From the NCBI GenBank assembly GCA_944385705.1, contig CALWYF010000010.1, forward strand, positions 1 to 52,357: a DNA stretch of 52,357 nucleotides. The letters run 5' to 3'. Shown piece after piece: positions 43,901 to 51,893 of the stretch; the first letter of the stretch is position 1; every line of letters begins with the position of its first letter. Below the pieces are notes generated by a model. That model searched no databases. It was given only the letters and a program-made list of their open reading frames with translations, and was not told the DNA's origin. Source of the stretch: an uncultured Oscillospiraceae bacterium (GTDB lineage: Bacteria > Bacillota > Clostridia > Oscillospirales > Oscillospiraceae). A program made the position numbers and the translations under genes.

Positions 43901-44927
43901 CAAGGACAACCACGCCGCCAAGGACACCGACAAAAACGGCCAGATCACCGTCCCGGATGCTGCGGGCAGCGCCGGGGAGATCATCGGCACCGATACCGGC
44001 GACGCGGACCAGTCCAACACGGTCAATGTGGATGTGGCAGACCAGGACGGCAAGCCGGTGGATGGCGCGGAGATCGCCGTGGATGAGGACGGCGAAGTGT
44101 CCGTCGCCCTGCCGGACGGCTTCGATTTTGACGAGGACGGCCCGGTTACTGTCACGGTCACGGACAACCAGGACGAGGCCAAGTCCGATGTGCCTGTTGC
44201 CGTCACCGATGGCACCGGCACCGTGGCCGCCGGTGAGACGGACGGGGACGGCGCTGTGACCCTGCCGGACGAGTACCACTTTGCCTACATTGTGGGCTAT
44301 ACCGACGGCACAGTCGGCCCGGACCGGAATATGACCCGCGCCGAGGCCGCCGCCGTGTTTGCACGCATTCTCTCGGAAACCAGGGGCGAGGCCCTGCCCG
44401 ACGGGCGCTCCAGCCGCTTCCCCGATGTGGACCGGGACGCCTGGTATGCGGACTATGTGGCCTATCTGGAAAAGTTGGGCGTGGTGGTCGGCTACGACGA
44501 CGGCAAGTTCCACGCCGAGGCCAGCATCACCCGGGAGCAGTTCGTCACCATCTGCGTCCGGCTGGCCGATTGGATGGACCTGGAGACCTATGAAACGGAC
44601 CAGGGCTCCTTCCCGGATGTGACGCGGGACCACTGGGCAGCCCAGTATGTCCGGGCTGCTGCCCGCAGCGGCTGGGTCATCGGCTACCCGGACGGCCTGT
44701 TCCACGGCTCGGACTTCATCACCCGCGCCGAGGTGGTTACCATCGTCAACCGAATGCTGGGCCGTACAGCGGATGAGCGCTTTATCCGCCGCAACGAGGA
44801 TCAGCTGAACACCTTCTACGACCTCCAGAATCCCCGCCATTGGGCCTACTATGATCTGATGGAGGCCGCCAACGGCCATACCATCGTCACCGGAGCGAAG
44901 GAAGAAACCTGGCATGAGGTGAAGTGA
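40932..44927 (+). CDS. ICE-encoded S-layer homology surface protein with cysteine-pair repeats
   Basis: 1,331 aa. It has a signal peptide (about 1-31, ending PTAFAG), an N-terminal region with several CxxC pairs, and a very Cys-rich stretch (about 320-365). Some seven or eight tandem modules of about 45 residues follow (about 360-680), each with PTCTEMGYTTYTCTRCG-type C-x-n-CxxC and a GH-Y landmark. A beta-rich region of Ig-like or carboxypeptidase-regulatory-like repeats (TVTVTDNE, VTVLLPD) runs from about 700 to 1110. Three S-layer homology domains close the protein (YIVGYTDGTVGPDRNMTRAE; GVVVGYDDGKFHAEASITRE; GWVIGYPDGLFHGSDFITRA). It is exported and wall-anchored, perhaps for mating contact or adhesion. 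ATG 40932 has GGAGGG upstream. It sits between DUF4406 and the PcfB gene. Confidence 0.88.
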   Translation: MKPKHTRLRSLLAGCLALAMLFSLMPTAFAGQEDSYHDPAEHWQEALNRTNELDANSVVTIETFNCCICGQATSFQVFRVPEYTRNGETALTRNVKYSDGTCLDGESKGDLLDGTPGKDATYTGYHWTKAVCETCGTFNTNMGATNYSCDKNVYWLYDCAANFFEELPEEETIEQVDDTYHRVTTTSGEYCGFCYGTFKETSSELVRHNMESAIRPELAHDRFVEMDTCAGCGYAETTYTAAKSVVADYFGVVDGQPHTVTVSDLSEAGVTTAIRYGQEANSCTLTSAPNYTEAGDYPVYYEITYTYKNTDMVEDGVAFVHLRDETTAADGSCTCGCGNPDCGCQDPDCDGCCCDDKGCGGNHNWVLLERVDPTCLTLGYDRYLCIECGQIEKRDYEAALGHAYQSSVIREATCEAPGKTLDICQRCGDTKETTIPQGEHEFSTTVIPATCTSPGYTIRECAVCGEHHIEDITAALAHNYVAKVTPATCEGGGRTLHICEGCGSSFITDYTDPLGHSWDEGKEITGATCTGEGMTEYTCVRCGATRLEGDAAAGHVPGDPATCTTPQLCTRCGAVIENALGHDYQEEVTAPTCTEMGYTTYTCTRCGDSYQGEYTDLAPHDYQEKVTPPTCTEMGHSTFTCSWCGDTYDGAYTDPIGHTPGDWIVDQEAAQGVEGSRHKECTVCGEVLETEELEQLYNQATTDSQGKAVVGQYLVIVTDTDTTDPVANATVTLSGDDSIAIRLPNSRLLDYADQTTVTVLLSEPETPVEGMAITVTDKNANACGGTTDTAGQITVPNTTGQTNADGKATVGWEDADGERHTLTVQVERTETGRPISGSTVSLGTTGNITVVLPDGQDMDAKNRVTVTVTDNEKAPQADVTVIVKADLGGTAQGRTNKDGELTVPAVESAYTDETGTAVVGQYTVIVTDTEKTPIQGALVTLLPGEDEAKDAFTVRLPSGRLMDGNDQTVVTVLLPDTSPAKGLNVAVSDAKDNHAAKDTDKNGQITVPDAAGSAGEIIGTDTGDADQSNTVNVDVADQDGKPVDGAEIAVDEDGEVSVALPDGFDFDEDGPVTVTVTDNQDEAKSDVPVAVTDGTGTVAAGETDGDGAVTLPDEYHFAYIVGYTDGTVGPDRNMTRAEAAAVFARILSETRGEALPDGRSSRFPDVDRDAWYADYVAYLEKLGVVVGYDDGKFHAEASITREQFVTICVRLADWMDLETYETDQGSFPDVTRDHWAAQYVRAAARSGWVIGYPDGLFHGSDFITRAEVVTIVNRMLGRTADERFIRRNEDQLNTFYDLQNPRHWAYYDLMEAANGHTIVTGAKEETWHEVK

Positions 44928-44937
44928 TGTTCTCCAG

Positions 44938-44960
44938 GGCGGTCCCGGAGGGGGCCGCCC
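44938..44960 (+). other. GC-rich hairpin after the surface protein gene
   Basis: GGGCGG and GGCCGCCC pair around a short loop immediately after the stop codon; no T run. Confidence 0.45.
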
Positions 44961-44988
44961 TTCCTCCTGAGAGATGGAGGTGGTGAAG

Positions 44989-45477
44989 ATGCAGGAGGAA
45001 GTGGAGAACAAAACCCTGACGCTGATTATCAGCGGCACTAAGTTCACCGGACGGCTGCTGAAGGCCGCCATATCCAAGTACATGGCCCACCGCCGGGCGG
45101 TGAAGCAGGACAAGCAGCGCAAGCGGGCGACGCCGGTGACCCACCGGGGCAGGCAGACGGTAAAGCAGCTCACCTGCCAGAACCAGGGTGTGTCCAATAT
45201 CGACTTCCAGGACCAGGATATCCGCCGCTTTCACCGGATCGCCCGAAAATACGGCGTGGACTACGCGGTCCGGAAGGACCGGAGCGCCACCCCGCCCAAG
45301 TACCTGATTTTCTTCAAGGGCCGGGATGCCGACGCCATCTCCGCCGCCTTCCAGGAGTACCTGGGCCAGAAGGTCCGCAGGGCCTCCCGCCCCTCAATCC
45401 GGGAGCGGCTGGACCACTATAAGCATCTGGCCCGAACCACTGGCGAGAAGGTACGAAAGAAGGTGCTGGAGCGGTGA
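44989..45477 (+). CDS. PcfB family conjugation protein (DUF3801)
   Basis: 162 aa. It matches PcfB-like proteins, which bind the conjugative coupling protein: ENKTLTLIISGTKFTGRLLK, then FQDQDIRRFHRIARKYGVDY and DADAISAAFQEYL. It is basic. ATG 44989 has GGAGG 8 bases upstream and is favoured over ATG 44974. It overlaps the coupling-protein gene by 4 bases (GTGA), the usual order in Gram-positive conjugation modules. Confidence 0.88.
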   Translation: MQEEVENKTLTLIISGTKFTGRLLKAAISKYMAHRRAVKQDKQRKRATPVTHRGRQTVKQLTCQNQGVSNIDFQDQDIRRFHRIARKYGVDYAVRKDRSATPPKYLIFFKGRDADAISAAFQEYLGQKVRRASRPSIRERLDHYKHLARTTGEKVRKKVLER

Positions 45478-47255
45478 GACAGGTCGAGTTGAAACGGTAT
45501 CTGCTCCCCAACCTGCCCTATGTGCTGATTGCCCTCTATGCCACCAAACTGGGGCAGGCGTGGCGGCTGGCCCCCGGCGCGGACGCCTCGGCCAAGCTGC
45601 TGGGGCTGCTGGACGGCTTTGCCGCCGCATTTCAGTCCGCCCTCCCCAGCTTCCATCCCATGGACCTGCTGGTGGGCCTTTGCTGCGGGGCCGCCCTGCG
45701 GCTGGCGGTCTATCTCAAGGGCAAGAATGCCAAGAAGTTCCGCAAGGGCGCAGAGTACGGCACGGCCCGATGGGGCACCCGAGAGGACATCCGCCCTTTT
45801 GCAGACCCCGTTTTTGAGAACAACGTGATTCTGACACAGACGGAGTATCTGACCATGAACAGCCGGCCGAAGAACCCGAAATATGCCAGGAATAAGAATG
45901 TTTTAATCATCGGCGGCTCCGGGAGCGGCAAGACCCGCTTCTGGCTGAAACCCAACCTGATGCAGTGCGACAGTGAAAAGTACCCCTGCTCCTTCGTGGT
46001 CACCGACCCCAAGGGCAGCATCGTGGTTGAATGTGGGAAACTGCTGCGGCGCAAGGGCTACCGCATCAAAATTATGAACACCATCAATTTCAAAAAATCC
46101 CACCACTACAACCCCTTCGCCTATATTCACAGCGAGAAGGATATTTTGAAGCTGGTCAACTGCCTGATTGCCAACACCAAGGGGGAGGGCAAGTCCGGGG
46201 ACGATTTCTGGCAGAAGGCCGAAACGCTGCTCTATACGGCGCTCATCGGCTACATCCACTACGAGGCCCCGGAGGAGGAGCAAAACTTTTCCACCCTGCT
46301 GGACATGATCAACGCCATGGAGGTCCGGGAGGACGACGAGGAGTTCAAAAATCCTGTGGACCTGATGTTCGACGAATTAAAGGAGCGGGACCCTGACCAC
46401 TTTGCCGTGCGCCAATACCTCAAATTCAAATTAAGCGCCGGCAAAACAGCCAAGTCGATCCTGGTGAGCTGCGGTGCCCGCCTGGCCCCCTTCGATATCA
46501 GGGAGCTGCGGGAGCTGACCGCCTATGACGAGCTGGAGCTGGACACCCTGGGGGGCCGGAAAACCGCCCAGTTCTTCATCATGAGCGATACGGACGATAC
46601 CTTTAATTTCCTAATCAGCATGGCCTACACCCAACTGTTCAATCTGCTGTGTGAAAAGGCGGACGACGTGTACGGCGGGCGGCTGCCAATTCATGTGCGG
46701 TGCCTTATCGACGAGGCGGCCAATATCGGCCAGATCCCCCGGCTGGAAAAGCTGGTGGCCACCATCCGAAGCCGCGAAATCTCCGCCTGTCTGGTCCTCC
46801 AGGCCCAGTCCCAGCTCAAGGCTATCTACAAGGACAACGCCGATACCATCATCGGCAATATGGACGCCCGCATTTTCCTCGGCGGCTCGGAACCGACCAC
46901 GCTGAAGGAGCTGTCCGCCGCCTTGGGCAAGGAGACGATTGACACATTCAACACCGGAGAAAGCCGAGGCCGGGAGCTGTCCCACTCCCTCAACTATCAG
47001 AAGCTGGGTAAAGACCTGGCCAGTGTGGATGAGCTTGCCGTCCTGGACGGGGGCAAGTGTATCCTCCAGCTCCGGGGCGTCCGGCCCTTCCTGTCCGACA
47101 AATACGACATTACCAAGCATCCCAACTACATCTATCTGTCTGACTACGACGGGAAAAATGCCTTTGACATCGAGCGTTTCCTATCCACCAGATTGAAACT
47201 CCAGCCCAACGAGGTCTGCGACGTGTATGAGATCGACGCCGCAGACAAGGAATGA
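45474..47255 (+). CDS. VirD4/TraG-type coupling protein (PcfC-like)
   Basis: 593 aa. Two N-terminal transmembrane helices (about 8-30 and 60-80) lead to the ATPase domain, with Walker A GGSGSGKT at 147-154, DPKGSIVVECG, and Walker B LIDEAANIG at 411-419. It links the relaxosome to the secretion channel and pumps DNA by ATP hydrolysis. GTG 45474 overlaps PcfB. A strong hairpin and T run (47363-47410) lie beyond it. Confidence 0.95.
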   Translation: MRQVELKRYLLPNLPYVLIALYATKLGQAWRLAPGADASAKLLGLLDGFAAAFQSALPSFHPMDLLVGLCCGAALRLAVYLKGKNAKKFRKGAEYGTARWGTREDIRPFADPVFENNVILTQTEYLTMNSRPKNPKYARNKNVLIIGGSGSGKTRFWLKPNLMQCDSEKYPCSFVVTDPKGSIVVECGKLLRRKGYRIKIMNTINFKKSHHYNPFAYIHSEKDILKLVNCLIANTKGEGKSGDDFWQKAETLLYTALIGYIHYEAPEEEQNFSTLLDMINAMEVREDDEEFKNPVDLMFDELKERDPDHFAVRQYLKFKLSAGKTAKSILVSCGARLAPFDIRELRELTAYDELELDTLGGRKTAQFFIMSDTDDTFNFLISMAYTQLFNLLCEKADDVYGGRLPIHVRCLIDEAANIGQIPRLEKLVATIRSREISACLVLQAQSQLKAIYKDNADTIIGNMDARIFLGGSEPTTLKELSAALGKETIDTFNTGESRGRELSHSLNYQKLGKDLASVDELAVLDGGKCILQLRGVRPFLSDKYDITKHPNYIYLSDYDGKNAFDIERFLSTRLKLQPNEVCDVYEIDAADKE

Positions 47256-47422
47256 TGTTCCGCTGTGAAGGGAGTGATCTTATCTATCCGCCTCAACTGC
47301 CTCCCATGGAGGCCCTGGCGTACAAAGCGGACAGTCACAACAAAATTTTGAAAAAGGAGGACGCCGGAATCGGGGCCGCCCATCCAGGGCGGCAGACTGT
47401 TCCGGCTTTTGTATGCCTATGA
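47255..47422 (+). CDS. Doubtful small ORF after the coupling protein
   Basis: 55 codons from ATG (overlapping the coupling protein stop, TGATG) to TGA 47422. Its second half runs through the terminator-like hairpin at 47363-47410. The ribosome site (AAGGA) is only 3 bases away. It may be a real tiny gene expressed by coupling, or just an open frame; low confidence. Confidence 0.25.
   Translation: MFRCEGSDLIYPPQLPPMEALAYKADSHNKILKKEDAGIGAAHPGRQTVPAFVCL
47363..47410 (+). terminator. Double-stem terminator-like hairpin before Maff2 gene
   Basis: An outer GCCGGAA/TTCCGGC stem (47363-47369, 47400-47406) encloses GCCGCCC/GGGCGGC (47375-47381, 47387-47393), followed by TTTT. It would reduce read-through from the coupling protein into the channel genes. 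Confidence 0.65.
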
Positions 47423-47465
47423 CACAAAACTGAACCAGACATAAGGATTCCGGCAAACACTGCTT

Positions 47466-47684
47466 ATGGCATTTTTCAACAGCGCAATCGAAGTGCTCCA
47501 GACCCTGGTCATCGCCCTGGGCGCTGGCCTGGGGGTATGGGGCGTCATCAACCTTCTGGAAGGTTACGGAAATGATAATCCAGGGGCAAAATCACAGGGA
47601 ATGAAGCAACTCATGGCCGGCGCTGGCGTCGCTATCGTCGGCATGGTGCTGGTGCCCCTGCTCTCGGGATTGTTCACCACCTGA
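47466..47684 (+). CDS. Maff2 family small membrane protein
   Basis: 72 aa. It begins MAFFNSAIEVLQTLVIALGA and has AGVAIVGMVLVPLLSGLF at the end: two transmembrane helices separated by a short polar loop (GYGNDNPGAKSQG). This is the Maff2 mobile-element family, positioned like VirB2/TrbC pilin-like proteins before the VirB6-like gene. No strong ribosome site is visible, so the start is by homology. A GC-rich hairpin follows. Confidence 0.85.
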   Translation: MAFFNSAIEVLQTLVIALGAGLGVWGVINLLEGYGNDNPGAKSQGMKQLMAGAGVAIVGMVLVPLLSGLFTT

Positions 47685-47700
47685 TTGGACTGCGGCAGAA

Positions 47701-47730
47701 CTGTGCCCGGCCCCGGAGGGCCGGGCACAG
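47701..47730 (+). terminator. Perfect GC-rich hairpin after the Maff2 gene
   Basis: CTGTGCCCGGCCC and GGGCCGGGCACAG form a perfect 13-bp stem with a CGGA tetraloop, with only a short TTT further on. It may act as a weak terminator or mRNA stabiliser between Maff2 and the VirB6-like gene. Confidence 0.65.
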
Positions 47731-47772
47731 CCCGTTTCAAATCAACTGCCCGAGAAGGAGAGGTGACACCGA

Positions 47773-48642
47773 TTGGATTTCCTGGTGCAAGCCCTTACCG
47801 ACTGGCTGAAAGAAATTCTCGTGGGCGGCATCGTGGGCAACCTGTCCGGGATGTTCAACACAGTCAATCAGAAGGTCGGTGAGATTTCCACTCAGGTCGG
47901 CTTGACCCCCCAGGCGTGGAATGGGGACGTATTCAACATGGTACAAAGCCTGTCTGAGACGGTTATGGTCCCCATAGCCGGGGTCATCCTGGCCTTTGTC
48001 ATGACGCTGGAGCTGATCCAGCTTATTGTGGACAAGAACAATTTTCACGACATTGAGAGCGCGGTATTCTTCAAATGGATCTTCAAGAGCGCCTGCGCCA
48101 TCCTCATCGTCACCAACACCTGGGACATTGTGATGGGGATTTTTGATCTGGCCCAGGGCATGGTGCAAAACGCCTCCGGGGTCATTGTCGGGAACACCGC
48201 CATTGACATCTCCAGCGTGACGGCAGATTTGGAGGCCCGGCTGATGGAGATGGACCTGGGGCCGCTGTTCGGCCTGTGGTTTCAGTCCCTCTTTGTGGGC
48301 ATTACGATATGGGTGCTGGTGATCTGTATCTTCCTAGTCACATTCGGGAGAATGATCGAGATATATTTGGTCACATCTGTTGCACCCATCCCTATGGCCA
48401 CCATGATGAATCACGAATGGGGGCAGATCGGCCAGAACTACCTGCGCAGCCTGTTTGCTCTGGGATTCCAGGCGTTTTTGATTATTGTCTGCGTGGGTAT
48501 CTACGCCGCTCTGGTTCAAAACATTGCGCTGGACGGCGACATTACCTACGCCATCTGGACGTGCATGGGCTATACAGTGCTGCTCTGTTTTACTCTGTTC
48601 AAAACCAGCAGCATGGCCCGTTCCATCTTCAATGCCCATTGA
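47773..48642 (+). CDS. VirB6/TrbL-like conjugation membrane protein
   Basis: 289 aa polytopic protein with about six membrane segments (for example TVMVPIAGVILAFVMTLELI, GITIWVLVICIFLVTFGRMI, GFQAFLIIVCVGIYAAL). Its middle carries an FDLAQGMVQNASG stretch and a later VTSVAPIPMATMMNHEWGQI, as in TrbL/VirB6 proteins of Gram-positive ICEs. It forms part of the inner transfer channel. TTG 47773 has GAGGTG 8 bases upstream. Confidence 0.85.
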   Translation: MDFLVQALTDWLKEILVGGIVGNLSGMFNTVNQKVGEISTQVGLTPQAWNGDVFNMVQSLSETVMVPIAGVILAFVMTLELIQLIVDKNNFHDIESAVFFKWIFKSACAILIVTNTWDIVMGIFDLAQGMVQNASGVIVGNTAIDISSVTADLEARLMEMDLGPLFGLWFQSLFVGITIWVLVICIFLVTFGRMIEIYLVTSVAPIPMATMMNHEWGQIGQNYLRSLFALGFQAFLIIVCVGIYAALVQNIALDGDITYAIWTCMGYTVLLCFTLFKTSSMARSIFNAH

Positions 48643-48654
48643 CGGAGGTACGCG

Positions 48655-49095
48655 ATGCTGAAACTCATTTCCATCACCTTGGCAGATGCCAATGCCTTTG
48701 TGGCCGCCCACCACCGGCACCACCGGCCTGTAACCGGCCACAAATTCTCCCTGGGCTGTGAGCAGGATGGACGGCTGGTGGGCGTGGCCATTGTGGGCCG
48801 GCCTGTGAGCCGGTATCTGGACAACGGTACGACTCTGGAGGTCAACCGCCTGTGTACGACTGGGGAGAAAAATGCTTGTAGTTTTCTCTATGGTGCGGCG
48901 GCCAGGGCAGCAAAGGCGCTGGGATATCAGAAGCTCATCACCTATACCCTGGATACCGAGCCAGGCACCAGCCTCCGGGCGGCAGGCTGGACCTGTGCCG
49001 GCTTAGCCGGTGGGAAGCGTTGGAGTGGAAAGCGCCGCCCCGCCGCTGACCTCTACCCAGCGCAGATGAAACTGCGCTATGAAAAGGAGCTGTGA
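48655..49095 (+). CDS. XF1762 family (acetyltransferase-like) protein
   Basis: 146 aa. It starts MLKLISITLADANAFVAAHHRHHRP, then CEQDGRLVGVAIVGRPVSR and NRLCTTGEKNACSFLYGA. GNAT-like proteins of this family are frequently embedded in conjugative elements and phages, with no assigned substrate. GGAGG is 5 bases before ATG. It lies between the VirB6-like and PrgI genes although it is not a known channel part. Confidence 0.82.
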   Translation: MLKLISITLADANAFVAAHHRHHRPVTGHKFSLGCEQDGRLVGVAIVGRPVSRYLDNGTTLEVNRLCTTGEKNACSFLYGAAARAAKALGYQKLITYTLDTEPGTSLRAAGWTCAGLAGGKRWSGKRRPAADLYPAQMKLRYEKEL

Positions 49096-49132
49096 TTACG
49101 CTCCTGTATATGACAAAAAGGAAGTGTTGTAA

Positions 49133-49594
49133 ATGGCCTATGTTCCGGTCCCCAAGGACCTGACAAAAATCAAATCCAAGGTGGCGTTCAACCTCACAAA
49201 GCGGCAGCTCATCTGCTTCGGCAGCGGTGCGCTCATCGGCGTCCCGCTGTTCTTTTTATGCCGGACGGGCCTGGGGACCAGCACCGCCGCACTGCTGATG
49301 ATGCTGGTCATGCTGCCCTTTTTCTTCCTGGCCATGTATGAGCGCAACGGCCAGCCCATGGAGAAGGTGGCCCGCCAAATGCTGCGGCTGTACTTCCTGC
49401 GCCCCAAGAAGCGGCCTTACCGCACTAACAACTTTTACGCCGTCCTCGCACGGCAGGACCGATTAGACCGGGAGGTGTATCAAATTGTTCAAGGCAAGAA
49501 ATCAGCCCGCCGGGGCCCGGCCCCGGCGCAGGCTGACCGGAGCCCAGCGCCGGGAGATCGACGCCGCCATCCGGCGGGCGGCCCGGACCGATAA
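49133..49594 (+). CDS. PrgI family conjugation protein
   Basis: 153 aa. MAYVPVPKDLTKIKSKVAFN, then RQLICFGSGALIGVPLFFLC followed by LLMMLVMLPFFFLAMYERNG: two membrane helices and a PFAM PrgI-like core (VirB3-like). The C-terminal 40 residues (from GKKSARRGPAPA) are basic and disordered-looking and coincide with the start of the VirB4 gene in another frame: the two genes overlap by 110 bases. Confidence 0.88.
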   Translation: MAYVPVPKDLTKIKSKVAFNLTKRQLICFGSGALIGVPLFFLCRTGLGTSTAALLMMLVMLPFFFLAMYERNGQPMEKVARQMLRLYFLRPKKRPYRTNNFYAVLARQDRLDREVYQIVQGKKSARRGPAPAQADRSPAPGDRRRHPAGGPDR

Positions 49595-51893
49595 AAAGGA
49601 GCTGTCCGCCCAAGACAGCATCCCCTATCAGCGGATGTGGCCGGATGGTGTGTGCCGGGTCACCGACACTCTCTACACCAAGACGGTGCAATTCCAGGAC
49701 ATCAACTATCAGCTCAGTCAGAACGAGGACAAGACCGCCATCTTCGAGGGGTGGTCGGACTGCCTCAACTACTTTGACAGCTCCATCCGCTTTCAGTTTT
49801 CCTTTCTCAACCTGGCCGCCACCCGGGAGAATTACGAAAAGCGCATCATCATCCCGCCCCAGGGGGACGCCTTTGACAGCATCCGCTTTGAGTACACCAC
49901 CATGCTCCAGAACCAGCTTGCCCGGGGCAACAACGGCCTGGTCAAAACCAAGTACCTCACCTTCGGCGTGGAGGCGGAGAGCGTCCGGGCGGCCAAGCCC
50001 CGGCTGGAGCGGATCGAGACGGATGTCATCAACAACCTCAAGCGCCTGGGTGTGGCGGTAACGCCGCTAAATGGGGCGGAGCGGCTGGGCCTGCTCTATG
50101 ATGTGTTCCACATGGACGAGGCGGAACCCTTTCGCTTCTCCTGGGACTGGCTGCCGCCCTCCGGCCTCAGCACCAAGGACTTTATCGCCCCGTCCTCGCT
50201 GGAGTTTCCCGGGGGAAAGACCTTTCGGATGGGCCGCCGGTACGGGGCGGTCTCCTTCCTGCAAATTCTGGCCCCGGAGCTGAACGACCGGATTCTGGCA
50301 GATTTCCTGGACATGGAATCCAGCCTGGTGGTGGCCATGCACATTCAGTCGGTGGACCAGATCAGCGCCATCAAGACCATCAAGCGGAAGATCACCGACC
50401 TGGACCGGACCAAAATCGAGGAGCAGAAAAAGGCGGTCCGCGCCGGATACGACATGGACATCATTCCGTCGGATTTGGCGACCTACGGCAGCGAGGCAAA
50501 AAAGCTCTTGCAGGACTTGCAGAGCCGCAACGAGCGAATGTTCCTGGTGACCTTCCTGCTGATGAACACGGCGGACAGCCGCAAGGGGCTGGACAACAAT
50601 CTGTTCCAGGCCAATTCCATCGCGCAGAAGCACAACTGCCGGCTGGTGCCCCTGGACCTTCAGCCGGAGGAGGGGCTGATGAGTTGCCTCCCCCTGGGCC
50701 TCAACCAGATTGAGATTCAGCGGGGCCTTACCACCAGCTCCACCGCCATCTTTGTGCCCTTCACCACCCAGGAGCTCTTTCAAACCAGCCCGGAGGCCCT
50801 CTATTACGGCATCAACGCCCTGTCCAACAACCTCATCATGGTAGACCGCAAGCTGCTGAAAAACCCCAACGGCCTGATTCTCGGCACCCCCGGCTCGGGC
50901 AAGTCCTTTTCCGCCAAGCGTGAGATCACCAATGTGTTCCTGGTGACGGAGGACGATATACTGATCTGCGACCCGGAGGACGAGTACGCCCCCCTGGTCA
51001 AGCGCCTGGGCGGGCAGGTGGTGAAAATCTCCCCCACCAGCACCCAGTACGTCAATCCCATGGACATCAACCTTAACTACTCGGACGACGACAACCCCCT
51101 GGCCCTCAAGGTGGACTTCCTGCTCTCCTTCTGCGACATCGTGGTGGGCAGCAAGGACGGCCTTCAGCCTGTGGAGAAAACCGTCATTGACCGCTGTGTG
51201 CGCAATGTCTACCGCCCCTACCTGGCCGACCCGGACCCGGCCCGGATGCCCATTCTCCAGGACCTCTACGACGAACTGCTGGCCCAGCCGGAGACGGAGG
51301 CCCAGCGCATCGCGGCAGCGCTGGAGCTGTATGTCACCGGCTCCCTCAATGTGTTCAACCACCGGACCAATGTGGAGCTGACCCGCCGCCTGGTGTGCTT
51401 CAACATCAAGGAGCTGGGCAAGCAGCTCAAGCAGCTGGGGATGCTGGTCATCCAGGACCAGGTGTGGAACCGGGTCACGGTCAATCGGGCGGCGGGCAGG
51501 ACCACCCGTTACTATGTGGATGAGTTCCACCTGCTGCTCAAGGGGGAGCTGGCAAGCTGGAGCGTGGAAATCTGGAAGCGATTTCGCAAATGGGGCGGCA
51601 TCCCCACCGGGATCACGCAGAATATCAAGGATCTGTTGGCCTCCCGCGAGATCGAGAACATCTTCGAGAACTCAGACTTCATCTATATGCTCAACCAGGC
51701 GGCGGGGGACCGACAGATTTTAGCCAAGCAGCTCAACATCAGCCCCCACCAGCTCTCCTATGTGACCCATTCCAGCGAGGGTGAAGGGCTGCTATTCTAC
51801 GGCAACGTGATTCTGCCCTTCGTAGACCGCTTCCCCAAGGACACAGAGCTCTATGGGATTATGACCACCAAGCCCCAGGAGGTGTCCAGGTGA
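49485..51893 (+). CDS. VirB4-like conjugation ATPase
   Basis: 802 aa. The N-terminal region (RREIDAAIRRA, DSIPYQRMWPDG) leads to the ATPase domain with Walker A GTPGSGKS at about 467-474, CDPEDEYAPLVKRLGG, and Walker B YYVDEFHLLL near 676-685. VirB4 energises channel assembly. The TTG start at 49485 has GGAGGTG 7 bases upstream, which makes the 110-base overlap with PrgI real. Its stop overlaps the next GTG. Confidence 0.93.
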   Translation: MFKARNQPAGARPRRRLTGAQRREIDAAIRRAARTDKKELSAQDSIPYQRMWPDGVCRVTDTLYTKTVQFQDINYQLSQNEDKTAIFEGWSDCLNYFDSSIRFQFSFLNLAATRENYEKRIIIPPQGDAFDSIRFEYTTMLQNQLARGNNGLVKTKYLTFGVEAESVRAAKPRLERIETDVINNLKRLGVAVTPLNGAERLGLLYDVFHMDEAEPFRFSWDWLPPSGLSTKDFIAPSSLEFPGGKTFRMGRRYGAVSFLQILAPELNDRILADFLDMESSLVVAMHIQSVDQISAIKTIKRKITDLDRTKIEEQKKAVRAGYDMDIIPSDLATYGSEAKKLLQDLQSRNERMFLVTFLLMNTADSRKGLDNNLFQANSIAQKHNCRLVPLDLQPEEGLMSCLPLGLNQIEIQRGLTTSSTAIFVPFTTQELFQTSPEALYYGINALSNNLIMVDRKLLKNPNGLILGTPGSGKSFSAKREITNVFLVTEDDILICDPEDEYAPLVKRLGGQVVKISPTSTQYVNPMDINLNYSDDDNPLALKVDFLLSFCDIVVGSKDGLQPVEKTVIDRCVRNVYRPYLADPDPARMPILQDLYDELLAQPETEAQRIAAALELYVTGSLNVFNHRTNVELTRRLVCFNIKELGKQLKQLGMLVIQDQVWNRVTVNRAAGRTTRYYVDEFHLLLKGELASWSVEIWKRFRKWGGIPTGITQNIKDLLASREIENIFENSDFIYMLNQAAGDRQILAKQLNISPHQLSYVTHSSEGEGLLFYGNVILPFVDRFPKDTELYGIMTTKPQEVSR

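Noticed and set aside
41223..45197. A 1,324-codon open frame opposite the SLH protein
   Set aside because: The plus-strand frame has a signal peptide, repeats and three SLH domains; the antisense frame has low-complexity His/Gly/Val sequence without motifs.
36251..47730. A CRISPR-like array suggested by repeated hairpins
   Set aside because: The hairpins differ in sequence and are irregularly spaced; no direct repeats with uniform spacers and no cas genes.
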